A stretch of 64,000 bases of DNA from DASYTH01 sp045806965 (GTDB lineage: Bacteria > Actinomycetota > Actinomycetes > Mycobacteriales > Pseudonocardiaceae). Positions 33,269 to 40,092 of the stretch are shown in pieces. The stretch's first letter is position 1; each line of letters starts with the position of its first letter. The stretch covers positions 77,585-141,584 of the forward strand of contig JBJMIG010000066.1 of NCBI GenBank assembly GCA_045806965.1, in the 5' to 3' direction. The notes under the pieces are model-generated. The model was not told where the DNA came from and did no database searches. It worked only from the letters and a program-made list of their open reading frames with translations. A program made the translations under genes and the position numbers.

Positions 33269-33274
33269 ATTGTG
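33269..33274 (-). promoter_or_regulatory. -10 element (CACAAT) for leaderless rbsK mRNA
   Basis: On the minus strand CACAAT is 7 nt before the GTG at 33261 and no Shine-Dalgarno sequence is visible. Confidence 0.45.
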
Positions 33275-33636
33275 CGCCACGAACGCCGCCGACCGGCGCA
33301 AACACCCGAGGCCGCCGGTCAGCCGTATGCAACTGTGAACGAATAGGCGGCGCTGGGGACGGTGAATGCCACAATGTTCGTCGACTCTTCCGCGTGGTGT
33401 CCCACACCGCGCTCCAGAGCCCACGCCAGGTTCGCAACCGGGCGTCGGGGTCCGGCTCCGCCGGGCTCCGCGCTGCCGGCGCCGATCGCGTAGCCCCCCG
33501 AGCGGTCGGTGCCGGCGGCGCGGTCTACCGCGGCGCGGCCTCTTCGGCTCCTGCACCGCCGGCATTGTGGCCGTTGCGCCCCAATTGGTGCCGTAGGGTC
33601 AGGCATCGGGGGACGTAGTCGACATTGGGGTGAACG
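33275..33636. other. gene-free divergent region between rbsK and TetR regulator
   Basis: About 360 nt without a convincing coding region. It must hold the rbsK and tetR promoters; beyond the rbsK -10 and a GGGGTGA site in front of the TetR ATG I see no clear palindrome, repeat or RNA element. Open frames here show no family resemblance. Confidence 0.5.
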
Positions 33637-34377
33637 ATGACGGCGCCCACACGCCGAGAGCGAAGCAAGGCGGACACCGACCGGGAGATCCGTCAGCAGG
33701 CCCGGGCCCTGCTGATCGAGCGGGGGTCGGAGGCGGTGACGCTGCGGGCGATCGCGCGCAAGGTCGGTATCACCGCGCCCGCGCTGTACCGCTACTACGA
33801 TTCGCGCGAGGACCTGATCGAGCACATCCGGATGGACATCTGCACCGATCTGGCCGATGAGCTCGACGTGGACCTCGCCGGGCTTCCCGGCAGCGACGTG
33901 CTGGGCCAGGTGCTGGCCATCTGCCGGGGATTCCGCCGCTGGGCCATCGCGCACCCGCAGGAGTTCTCGCTGGTGTTCGCCTCGCCGGCCGAGCCGTCCG
34001 CCCGGCAGGACGGAGAGCTGCACATCCTGGTGCCCGGCACCGACCCGTTCGGCCGGATTTTCCTTTCCGTGGCCGGCCGGGTGCTCACCACCATGACGCT
34101 GGCCGCGCCGCCGGCCGACTCGGTGCCCATCGAGCTTCGGACCGATCTGGACACGTTCCGGACGAGCCTGCTGGCCACCATCGCCGATGCCGGCTTCCAG
34201 GTGTCCGAAGAGGTGCTCGGCGTCGGCGTCGCCTACGCCATCCTGAAGTTCTGGGTGCGGCTCTACGGGCAGATCGCGCTCGAGGTGTTCGGCCGCTTCC
34301 CGTTCGCCGTGGCCAAGCCGGAGCCACTGTTCGAGGCGCTGCTCGCCGACCTGATCCACCAGGTCGGACTCAGCTGA
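33637..34377 (+). CDS. TetR/AcrR-family transcriptional regulator
   Basis: A 246-residue repressor-type protein. The N-terminal helix-turn-helix is clear (about 15-62: AVTLRAIARKVGITAPALYRYYDSREDLIEHI). The C-terminal half contains the WHG/TetR_C_13 pattern (CRGFRRWAIAHPQEFSLVFASP), typical of a large actinobacterial subgroup. ATG at 33637 follows GGGGTGA. It overlaps the end of the convergent anti-sigma-like gene by 8 nt. Its target is not evident; it is divergent from rbsK across a 375-nt region. Confidence 0.88.
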   Translation: MTAPTRRERSKADTDREIRQQARALLIERGSEAVTLRAIARKVGITAPALYRYYDSREDLIEHIRMDICTDLADELDVDLAGLPGSDVLGQVLAICRGFRRWAIAHPQEFSLVFASPAEPSARQDGELHILVPGTDPFGRIFLSVAGRVLTTMTLAAPPADSVPIELRTDLDTFRTSLLATIADAGFQVSEEVLGVGVAYAILKFWVRLYGQIALEVFGRFPFAVAKPEPLFEALLADLIHQVGLS

Positions 34378-35107
34378 CCGACCGGGCGATCTCCAGCGCC
34401 TCGGTCAGCGACAGCTTTCCCTCGAGGCGCAGCGTCACGTCGCCGTGCTGCCAGATCAGGGTGCTGCCGGAGAGCCGGGCCGACTCGGTGCGATACCGGC
34501 CGTCCCGGTCGACGTAGGTCACCTCGTGCGGCGCGTCCACCCAGAGCGCCTCGTCCTCGCCGACCCGCGCCGGTTCCAGCTCCCCGCCGACCACCAGCTT
34601 CTTGTACAGCGCCGGGTCCAGCCGCCCGTCGAACTCGTCGAGCCGGATCGTGCCGTCGCGATAGAGCAGCGACACCAACCTCGGCGGGTCGCCGTCGACC
34701 AGCAGCACCTGATCCGGTGGCCCGAGCGTCTCCGCCACCGCCACGGGGAACCGCGCGGCCCGGCGCGCCTCGGCCAGGTCGGCGCCGCGCTGGCCGGGCA
34801 GCGTGACCGTGGTGGGTAGCCCGGTCGGCGGCGCGGGCGTGGAACCGAACTCGATCCCGGCGAACCGCAGCAGGTGCGCTACGCCCGCCCGAACCGGCGG
34901 CGACACCGCGACCAGCACGGCGAACGCCAGCAGCAGCACCGCGATCGCGGCCGCCACGCGCACGAGTGGAGATCGCCGCGCCGGCCGGGCCAGCCTGGTG
35001 CGCACCGCCGCGGTCAGCTCCGCGACACCGGGCGGCTCGGGCACCTCGAGGCTCGCCCCGAGATCGCGCAGCGCGGCCTCGAGCAGCAGGCTCTCCCGCT
35101 CAGTCAT
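34370..35107 (-). CDS. membrane-anchored putative anti-sigma factor
   Basis: A 245-residue protein with one transmembrane helix (about 48-69), a ~45-residue cytoplasmic N-terminus and a large extracytoplasmic domain (about 75-245) with beta-rich segments such as PPRLVSLLYRDGTIRL and EVTYVDRDGRYRTESARL. No zinc-binding anti-sigma motif is seen. I infer an anti-sigma role from topology and from an 8-nt start/stop overlap (ATGACTGA) with an upstream ECF sigma gene. The extracytoplasmic part might sense an envelope signal. It ends in an 8-nt overlap with the TetR gene. Confidence 0.6.
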   Translation of the reverse strand: MTERESLLLEAALRDLGASLEVPEPPGVAELTAAVRTRLARPARRSPLVRVAAAIAVLLLAFAVLVAVSPPVRAGVAHLLRFAGIEFGSTPAPPTGLPTTVTLPGQRGADLAEARRAARFPVAVAETLGPPDQVLLVDGDPPRLVSLLYRDGTIRLDEFDGRLDPALYKKLVVGGELEPARVGEDEALWVDAPHEVTYVDRDGRYRTESARLSGSTLIWQHGDVTLRLEGKLSLTEALEIARSVS

Positions 35108-35666
35108 GGGCCGCCTCCTCCCGCAGGTGACCGGCGACCACGGGGCGCAGCCGGGCCAGCGCGCGGGACAGCCGGGACTTGACCGTGCCCCTCGGCCAGC
35201 CGAGCACCTGCGCGGTCTCCGCCTCCGAGAGCTCGAGGAAGTACCGGCAGGTGAGCACCAGCGCGTCCTTCTCCGGCAGTGCCCGGACCGCGTCGAGCAA
35301 CGCCGTGCGGGACGCCGAGGACAGGGCTATCGACTCCGGCCCGGCCGCAGACAGCTGCTCGGCGCGGCCGGCCACCCGAAGTTCGAGCGCGGCCCGCCGG
35401 CGGGCCGAGCGATTCAGGTTGCGCGCCTCGTTGGCGACGATGCGCAGCAGCCACGGCCGGAACGGGGCGTCCGGCCGGAACCCCGTGAGCCCGCGGAAGC
35501 CCTTCACGAACGCTTCCTGCACCACGTCCTCGGTGTTCGGTCCGGCGCCGAGCAGGTAGGCGGTCCGGTGGGCGAGCGCGCCATACCTGGCGACCAGGAG
35601 CGCATAGGCATCCTGGTCGCCTGCTCGCGCTCGGATCACGACCTGCTGATCCGACTCGTCGTCCAT
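35100..35666 (-). CDS. ECF-family RNA polymerase sigma factor
   Basis: A 188-residue sigma-70 family protein. Region 2 (about 22-90: ALVARYGALAHRTAYLLGAGPNTEDVVQEAFVKGFRGLTGFRPDAPFRPWLLRIVANEARNLNRS) and region 4 (about 125-175: LPEKDALVLTCRYFLELSEAETAQVLGWPRGTVKSRLSRALARL) are intact, and region 3 is absent, as in ECF sigmas. It overlaps a membrane protein gene that is probably its anti-sigma. leuS ends 46 nt upstream on the same strand, so read-through is possible. The regulon is unknown. Confidence 0.9.
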   Translation of the reverse strand: MDDESDQQVVIRARAGDQDAYALLVARYGALAHRTAYLLGAGPNTEDVVQEAFVKGFRGLTGFRPDAPFRPWLLRIVANEARNLNRSARRRAALELRVAGRAEQLSAAGPESIALSSASRTALLDAVRALPEKDALVLTCRYFLELSEAETAQVLGWPRGTVKSRLSRALARLRPVVAGHLREEAAHD

Positions 35667-35712
35667 GGCTACACCCGTCCCTACACCGCCAGGCGAGGAT
35701 CGGTTCCGGTGC

Positions 35713-38541
35713 TCACAGCACGACGTTGACCAACCGGCCGGGCACCACGATCACCCGGCGCGGCTCGCCGCCGTTCACCAGCTCGGCGATCTTCTCCTCG
35801 GCCAGCGCCGCGGCGCGGACCTCGTCGGTGGTGGCCGACGCCGGCACCACCACCCTGGCCCGCACCTTGCCGTTGACCTGGATCGGGTACTCCACGGTGT
35901 CGTCCACCAGGTAGCGCTCGTCCGCGACCGGGAACGGCCCGCGCACCAGCGACTCGGTGTGGCCCAGCCGGGCCCACAGCTCCTCGGCGATGTGCGGGCA
36001 CAGCGGCGCCAGCATCTGCGCCATCGGCTCGGCCACCGCGCGCGGGCTGGCGTGCGCCGTACCGAACTTCTTGGTCACGTGGTTGTTCAGCTCGATCAGC
36101 TTGGCCACGCCGGTGTTGTAGCGCATCTCGGCGAAGTCCTCGCGCACCGCGGCGACCGTGCGGTGCAGCGCGCGGGCGGTCTCCTCGTCCAGCGGGTCCT
36201 CGGACACCCGCGGTTCACCTGTCTCCTCGTTCACCACGTTTCGCCACAGCCGCTGCAGGAACCGATGCGCGCCGACGACATCCTTGGTCGCCCACGGGCG
36301 CGAGGCGTCCATCGGGCCCATGGACATCTCGTACAGCCGGAACGTGTCGGCCCCGTAGCGGTCGCAGATCTCGTCCGGCGTGACCACGTTGCGCAGGCTC
36401 TTGCCCATCTTGCCGTACTCCTGGCGGACTTCCTTGCCCTGCCAGAAGAACCGGCCGTCCGATTCGGACACCTCCTCGGCCGGGACGTAGCTGCCGCGCT
36501 CGTCGATGTAGGCGTAGGCCTGGATGTAGCCCTGGTTGAATAGCCGCCGGTACGGTTCGTCCGCGCTCAGGTAGCCCAGGTCGAACAGCACCTTCTGCCA
36601 GAACCGGGCATACAGCAGGTGCAGCACGGCGTGCTCGACGCCGCCGATGTAGAGGTCGACGCCGCCCGAGTCGCCCGGCCCGTGGATGTCGGGGCGCGGG
36701 CCCAGCCAGTAGCGCTCGTTCTCCGGGTCGACGAACCGCTCGTCGTTCACCGGGTCCACGTAACGCAGCTGGTACCAGCAGGAGCCGGCCCAGTTCGGCA
36801 TGGTGTTGGTGTCCCTGCGGTAGGTCCGCTTGCCGTCACCGAGGTCCAGCTCCACCTCGACCCATTCCGCGGCCCGCGACAGCGGCGGCAGCGGCTCGGT
36901 GTCGGCGTTCTCCGGGTCGTAGGTCTTCGGGGAATAGTCGTCCACCTCGGGCAGTTCGACCGGCAGCAGGGTTTCCGGCAGCGCGACCGGCGCACCGGAC
37001 TCGTCGTAGACCACCGGGAACGGCTCGCCCCAATAACGCTGCCGGGAGAACAGCCAGTCCCGCAGCTTGTACTGGATCGTGCCGTGCCCGTGGCCGTGTT
37101 CCTCCAGCCAGGCAATGATCGTCTTCTTGGCCTCGTCGATGTCCAGGCCGTCCAGGAAGCCGGAGTTGGTCGCCGGGCCGGCGCCGGTGTACGCCTCGCC
37201 GGCGAAATCCTCGTCCGGCCGCACGGTGCGCACGATCGGCAAACCGAACTCCTCGGCGAAGTCCCAGTCGCGCTGGTCCTGCCCGGGCACCGCCATGATC
37301 GCCCCGGTGCCGTAGCCCATCAGCACGTAGTCCGCCACGAAAACCGGAATCTTGGCTTGGTTGACCGGGTTTGTCGCGTAGGTGCCGACGAACACCCCGG
37401 TCTTCTCCTTGTTCTCCTGACGGTCCAGCTCGGACTTCATCGAGGCGGCGCGCCGGTAGCCGGCCACCGCCTCGTTCGGGGTGGCCGCGCCGCCGGTCCA
37501 CCGGCGCTGCGTTCCGTCCGGCCACTCCGTCGCGGTCAGTGCGTCCACCAACGGATGCTCCGGCGCCAGCACCAGGTAGGTCGCGCCGAACACGGTGTCC
37601 GGCCGGGTGGTGAACACCTCGATGGCCGCCTCGGCGGCGGGAAAGGCGATCCGCGCGCCATGCGAGCGGCCGATCCAGTTGCGCTGCATGGCTTTGACCT
37701 TCTCCGGCCAGTCCAGCCGGTCCAGGTCGTCGAGCAGCCGGTCGGCGTATGCGGTGATCCGCATCATCCATTGGCGCAGGTTCTTGCGGAATACCGGGAA
37801 GTTGCCGCGTTCACTGCGGCCGTCCGAGGTGACCTCCTCATTGGACACCACGGTGCCGAGGCCGGGCACCCAGTTCACCGGCGCGTCCGACAGGTAGGCC
37901 AGGCGGTGTGAGTCGATCACCGCACGCCGCTCGGCACCGGTCAGCTCACCCCAGTCGCGGCCGTCCGGTGTGGACCGCGTGCCCTGCGCGTACTCCGCCG
38001 CCAACTCCTCGATCGGACGGGCCCGGCCGGCCCGCTCGTCGTACCAGGAGTTGAAGATCCGCAGGAAGATCCACTGCGTCCACCGGTAGTAACGCGGGTC
38101 CATCGTGGCGATGCGGCGCCGCTCGTCGTGGCCAAGGCCCAGCCGGCGGAGCTGCCGCAGGTAGGTCCGCATGTTCTCCTCGGTGGTCTTGCGCGGGTGC
38201 TGGCCGGTCTGCACCGCGAACTGCTCGGCCGGCAGCCCGAACGCGTCGAAGCCCATGGTGTGCAAGACATTGCGGCCGTCCATCCGGTGGAACCGGGCGA
38301 ACACGTCGGTGCCGATGAAGCCGAGTGGGTGCCCGACGTGCAGTCCGGCGCCGGACGGGTACGGGAACATGTCCTGTACGAACAGTTTGTCCGCCGGCAC
38401 CGGGCCGGCCAGTGGGCCGACCGGGTTGGGCGCGTGGAAGCTGCCGTGCTCCTCCCAGTGTTGCTGCCAGCGGCGCTCGATCGCGCCGGCCAGCGCGGCG
38501 GTGTACCGGTGGGCCGGTACCGCCTCGGCGGCGTCACTCAT
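35713..38541 (-). CDS. leuS: leucyl-tRNA synthetase
   Basis: LeuRS charges tRNA-Leu. The 942-residue class I synthetase has the HIGH-type motif GLHVGHPLG near 60, the editing domain insert (about 240-440, with TRPDTVFGATYLVLAPEHPLV) and the KMSKS-type loop KMGKSLRN near 700. C-terminal anticodon and extension domains follow, ending VNVVL. ATG at 38541 has GGAGGA 7 nt upstream. A 130-nt leader with a short Leu-rich open reading frame and a terminator precedes it, so the gene appears to be controlled by leucine or charged tRNA-Leu. Confidence 0.97.
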   Translation of the reverse strand: MSDAAEAVPAHRYTAALAGAIERRWQQHWEEHGSFHAPNPVGPLAGPVPADKLFVQDMFPYPSGAGLHVGHPLGFIGTDVFARFHRMDGRNVLHTMGFDAFGLPAEQFAVQTGQHPRKTTEENMRTYLRQLRRLGLGHDERRRIATMDPRYYRWTQWIFLRIFNSWYDERAGRARPIEELAAEYAQGTRSTPDGRDWGELTGAERRAVIDSHRLAYLSDAPVNWVPGLGTVVSNEEVTSDGRSERGNFPVFRKNLRQWMMRITAYADRLLDDLDRLDWPEKVKAMQRNWIGRSHGARIAFPAAEAAIEVFTTRPDTVFGATYLVLAPEHPLVDALTATEWPDGTQRRWTGGAATPNEAVAGYRRAASMKSELDRQENKEKTGVFVGTYATNPVNQAKIPVFVADYVLMGYGTGAIMAVPGQDQRDWDFAEEFGLPIVRTVRPDEDFAGEAYTGAGPATNSGFLDGLDIDEAKKTIIAWLEEHGHGHGTIQYKLRDWLFSRQRYWGEPFPVVYDESGAPVALPETLLPVELPEVDDYSPKTYDPENADTEPLPPLSRAAEWVEVELDLGDGKRTYRRDTNTMPNWAGSCWYQLRYVDPVNDERFVDPENERYWLGPRPDIHGPGDSGGVDLYIGGVEHAVLHLLYARFWQKVLFDLGYLSADEPYRRLFNQGYIQAYAYIDERGSYVPAEEVSESDGRFFWQGKEVRQEYGKMGKSLRNVVTPDEICDRYGADTFRLYEMSMGPMDASRPWATKDVVGAHRFLQRLWRNVVNEETGEPRVSEDPLDEETARALHRTVAAVREDFAEMRYNTGVAKLIELNNHVTKKFGTAHASPRAVAEPMAQMLAPLCPHIAEELWARLGHTESLVRGPFPVADERYLVDDTVEYPIQVNGKVRARVVVPASATTDEVRAAALAEEKIAELVNGGEPRRVIVVPGRLVNVVL

Positions 38542-38579
38542 CACGGTTCCTCCATCTGTGCCGCTCCTGAACAAGACAA

Positions 38580-38609
38580 AACCCCTCAGCCCGATGGGCG
38601 TGAGGGGTT
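38580..38609 (-). terminator. attenuator terminator in the leuS leader
   Basis: In the transcript AACCCCTCA pairs with TGAGGGGTT (9 bp), with a bulged C and an inner GCCC/GGGC stem, followed by TTGTCTTG. It lies 39-68 nt upstream of the leuS ATG, downstream of the leader peptide, so it would stop transcription before leuS. Confidence 0.8.
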
Positions 38610-38642
38610 GCCGCGCCGACTACCAACTTCGGTCAGCGCGGC
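38610..38642 (-). promoter_or_regulatory. leader hairpin containing the leader-peptide stop codon
   Basis: GCCGCGCTGAC (38642-38632) pairs with GTCGGCGCGGC (38620-38610): 11 bp including one U-G pair, around an 11-nt loop. The TGA of the leader peptide is inside the 5' arm, so a terminating ribosome would melt it. It abuts the terminator directly. Confidence 0.7.
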
Positions 38643-38671
38643 TCGATAAGGAGCAGGCGTGCCGTGCTCAT
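38633..38671 (-). CDS. leuS leader peptide (MSTARLLLIEPR)
   Basis: A 12-codon open reading frame with three consecutive Leu codons, CTG CTC CTT. ATG at 38671 lies 7 nt after a TACGCT -10, so the leader is probably translated from the 5' end without a Shine-Dalgarno sequence, as is usual for actinobacterial attenuator peptides. Its stop lies within a stable hairpin that is followed by a terminator and then leuS. This is the classic layout of ribosome-mediated attenuation: slow decoding of Leu codons when charged tRNA-Leu is scarce should favour read-through. Confidence 0.75.
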   Translation of the reverse strand: MSTARLLLIEPR

Positions 38672-38678
38672 GTACCTC

Positions 38679-38684
38679 AGCGTA
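38679..38684 (-). promoter_or_regulatory. -10 element (TACGCT) for the leuS leader
   Basis: On the minus strand TACGCT is 7 nt before the leader-peptide ATG. The divergent -10 of the SdpI-family gene lies only 20 nt away. Confidence 0.55.
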
Positions 38685-38703
38685 CCGCCCGGGAGCAACC
38701 GCA

Positions 38704-38709
38704 TAACAT
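38704..38709 (+). promoter_or_regulatory. -10 element (TAACAT) for the SdpI-family gene
   Basis: TAACAT is 7 nt before the GTG at 38717, implying a leaderless mRNA. It is back to back with the leuS promoter within 45 nt. Confidence 0.55.
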
Positions 38710-38716
38710 CGAGGCC

Positions 38717-39130
38717 GTGCTCGCACTCGCCGCCGTGCCCGCGCTCGCCGGGCTGCTCTTGGCCGTCGTCGGTCTGCTCGGCCTGCGCGAACGCCTGCCG
38801 CGCAACCGGTTCTTCGGCGTGCGCACCGCGGCGACGTTGCGCGACGACAAGGCGTTCCGGCTGGCGAACAAGGTCGCCGGGCTGCCCATCCTGGTCGGCG
38901 GCCTGGTCGGCGTGCTGGCGGCGGCCGCCGCGCTGATCCTGCCCGGCACCGGCGGCGTGCTGGTCTGCGTGCTGGTCGCGACGGCCGGGATGCTGGCCAT
39001 CACGTTCGGCGCCGGCCTGCTCGGCCATCGGGCCGCGCTGGCCATACCCGAACCGGTCCCGGCGGTGCCGGCCGGCTGCGGCGGATGTGCCTGCGGGAAC
39101 TGCCCGGTCAGCGGGGCCGTGCCGGGCTGA
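38717..39130 (+). CDS. SdpI-family membrane protein
   Basis: A 137-residue protein with three hydrophobic helices (about 3-20, 52-75 and 78-100) and the family motif LPRNRFFGVRTAATLRDDKAFRLANKVAG between helices 1 and 2. SdpI of Bacillus is a toxin-immunity and signalling protein; in actinobacteria the family is widespread and its role is unknown. The C-terminus has an unusual Cys cluster CGGCACGNC (about 122-130) that could bind metal. GTG at 38717 is set by the -10 7 nt upstream. It converges on the YqgE gene. Confidence 0.8.
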   Translation: MLALAAVPALAGLLLAVVGLLGLRERLPRNRFFGVRTAATLRDDKAFRLANKVAGLPILVGGLVGVLAAAAALILPGTGGVLVCVLVATAGMLAITFGAGLLGHRAALAIPEPVPAVPAGCGGCACGNCPVSGAVPG

Positions 39131-39155
39131 GCCCGCGCCGCCGGTGGTCCGCCGG

Positions 39156-39728
39156 TCAGTTGGTCCGGACGTCCCCGGGATGGGTGGCGAGCAGCGCGAG
39201 CGGCATGCCCTGGCGGCGCAGCACCCGACCCCACAGGTCCTCATCCGGCGGCGCGAGCACGTCGTTCGGCAGCGCCGGGACCACGATCCAGTCGCCGCGC
39301 TCGATCTCCCCGGCGAGTTGGCCGACATCCCAGCCCGCGTAGCCGGCGAACACCCGGAGTCCGCGAACCTTGGGCACCAGCGGCTCGGGGTCGGCGTCCA
39401 GGTCGACGAGCGCGACCGGCCCGCGCACGCCGATCAACCCGGCGACATTGGCCATGTCCTCGCCGGTGCGCATGGCGGCGAGGCACAGCGCGGTCTTCTG
39501 CTCGACCGGGCCGCCGACGAACACGGCACCCGGCCGGCTCACATGCGGCGCCCAGTTCGGCAGCACGTCGTCGACCGGCACGTCGCTCGGCCGGTTCAGC
39601 ACCACGCCGAGAGTGCCCTCGCCGCGGTGGTCGATGACGAACACGACCGTTCGCCGGAAATTGGAGTCAAGCAGGCTGGGCGCCGCGACGAGCAGCGTGC
39701 CCGGCTCCACATCGGCGTCAGGGTGCAC
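39156..39728 (-). CDS. YqgE/AlgH family protein
   Basis: A 190-residue DUF179 protein of unknown biochemical function, found in most bacteria and orthologous by position to Rv0038. Diagnostic segments are GTLLVAAPSLLDSNFRRTVVFVIDHRGEGTLGVVLNRPSDV (about 10-50), VFVGGPVEQKTALCL, RVFAGYAGWDVGQLAGEIERGDWIVVPA and the C-terminal W-x-x-V-L region. It has no signal peptide or membrane helix. GTG at 39728 gives the family's usual N-terminus. Confidence 0.9.
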   Translation of the reverse strand: MHPDADVEPGTLLVAAPSLLDSNFRRTVVFVIDHRGEGTLGVVLNRPSDVPVDDVLPNWAPHVSRPGAVFVGGPVEQKTALCLAAMRTGEDMANVAGLIGVRGPVALVDLDADPEPLVPKVRGLRVFAGYAGWDVGQLAGEIERGDWIVVPALPNDVLAPPDEDLWGRVLRRQGMPLALLATHPGDVRTN

Positions 39729-39900
39729 GCTGGAAATGATTCCATCAGTGCCTGGGTCGGGAACAACCCGCTGGCCACGCTCGTTGACCCGGTGACCGAC
39801 GCCATCGAGTCCCCCGGGCCCAACCAGAACCGCCGTCGCGGAATACCGGCCACCGGAGCCGCGATGCGCATATTCGCCGAGAGGCGACCGGGCGTCGGCG

Positions 39901-39931
39901 CCGGGTGGCCCCGTTGTTCGGGGCCACCCGG
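39901..39931. terminator. 12-bp GC hairpin upstream of the MFS unit
   Basis: CCGGGTGGCCCC, a 7-nt loop and GGGGCCACCCGG form a perfect stem in the region between divergent YqgE and MFS units. There is no T run, so it could be a regulatory hairpin or cruciform rather than a terminator. Confidence 0.4.
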
Positions 39932-39979
39932 GCTCGTTCGCACAACTTTCAGGTCATCCCCGTCACACAACCCGCGTCG

Positions 39980-39985
39980 TAGGCT
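39980..39985 (+). promoter_or_regulatory. -10 element (TAGGCT) upstream of the MFS unit
   Basis: TAGGCT is 8 nt before a GTG at 39994 that opens a 32-codon reading frame ending on the MFS start codon. Confidence 0.45.
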
Positions 39986-39993
39986 GAGACTTC

Positions 39994-40092
39994 GTGAGCG
40001 AGCGTGCGAGCGAACCTTCGGGCACTGCCCCAGCGCCGAGCGTGCGAGGCGGCGGGGTGCGGCGGCTCCGGGCTTGCGAGGAGACATCGTGA
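39994..40092 (+). CDS. possible 32-residue leader peptide coupled to the MFS gene
   Basis: GTG at 39994 follows a -10 hexamer by 8 nt and opens a reading frame of 32 codons (MSERASEPSG... RACEETS). Its TGA overlaps the MFS GTG by 4 nt (GTGA). The DNA has GAGCG/GCGAG-type near-repeats (GTGCGAG occurs twice). No family is recognised. Either this is a real translated leader that delivers ribosomes to the MFS gene, or the frame is fortuitous in a structured 5' region. Confidence 0.35.
   Translation: MSERASEPSGTAPAPSVRGGGVRRLRACEETS

Noticed and set aside
38541..38716. T-box riboswitch for leuS
   Set aside because: The leader is too short, with no T-box sequence or Stem I-like specifier hairpin; the leader-peptide attenuator explains it better.
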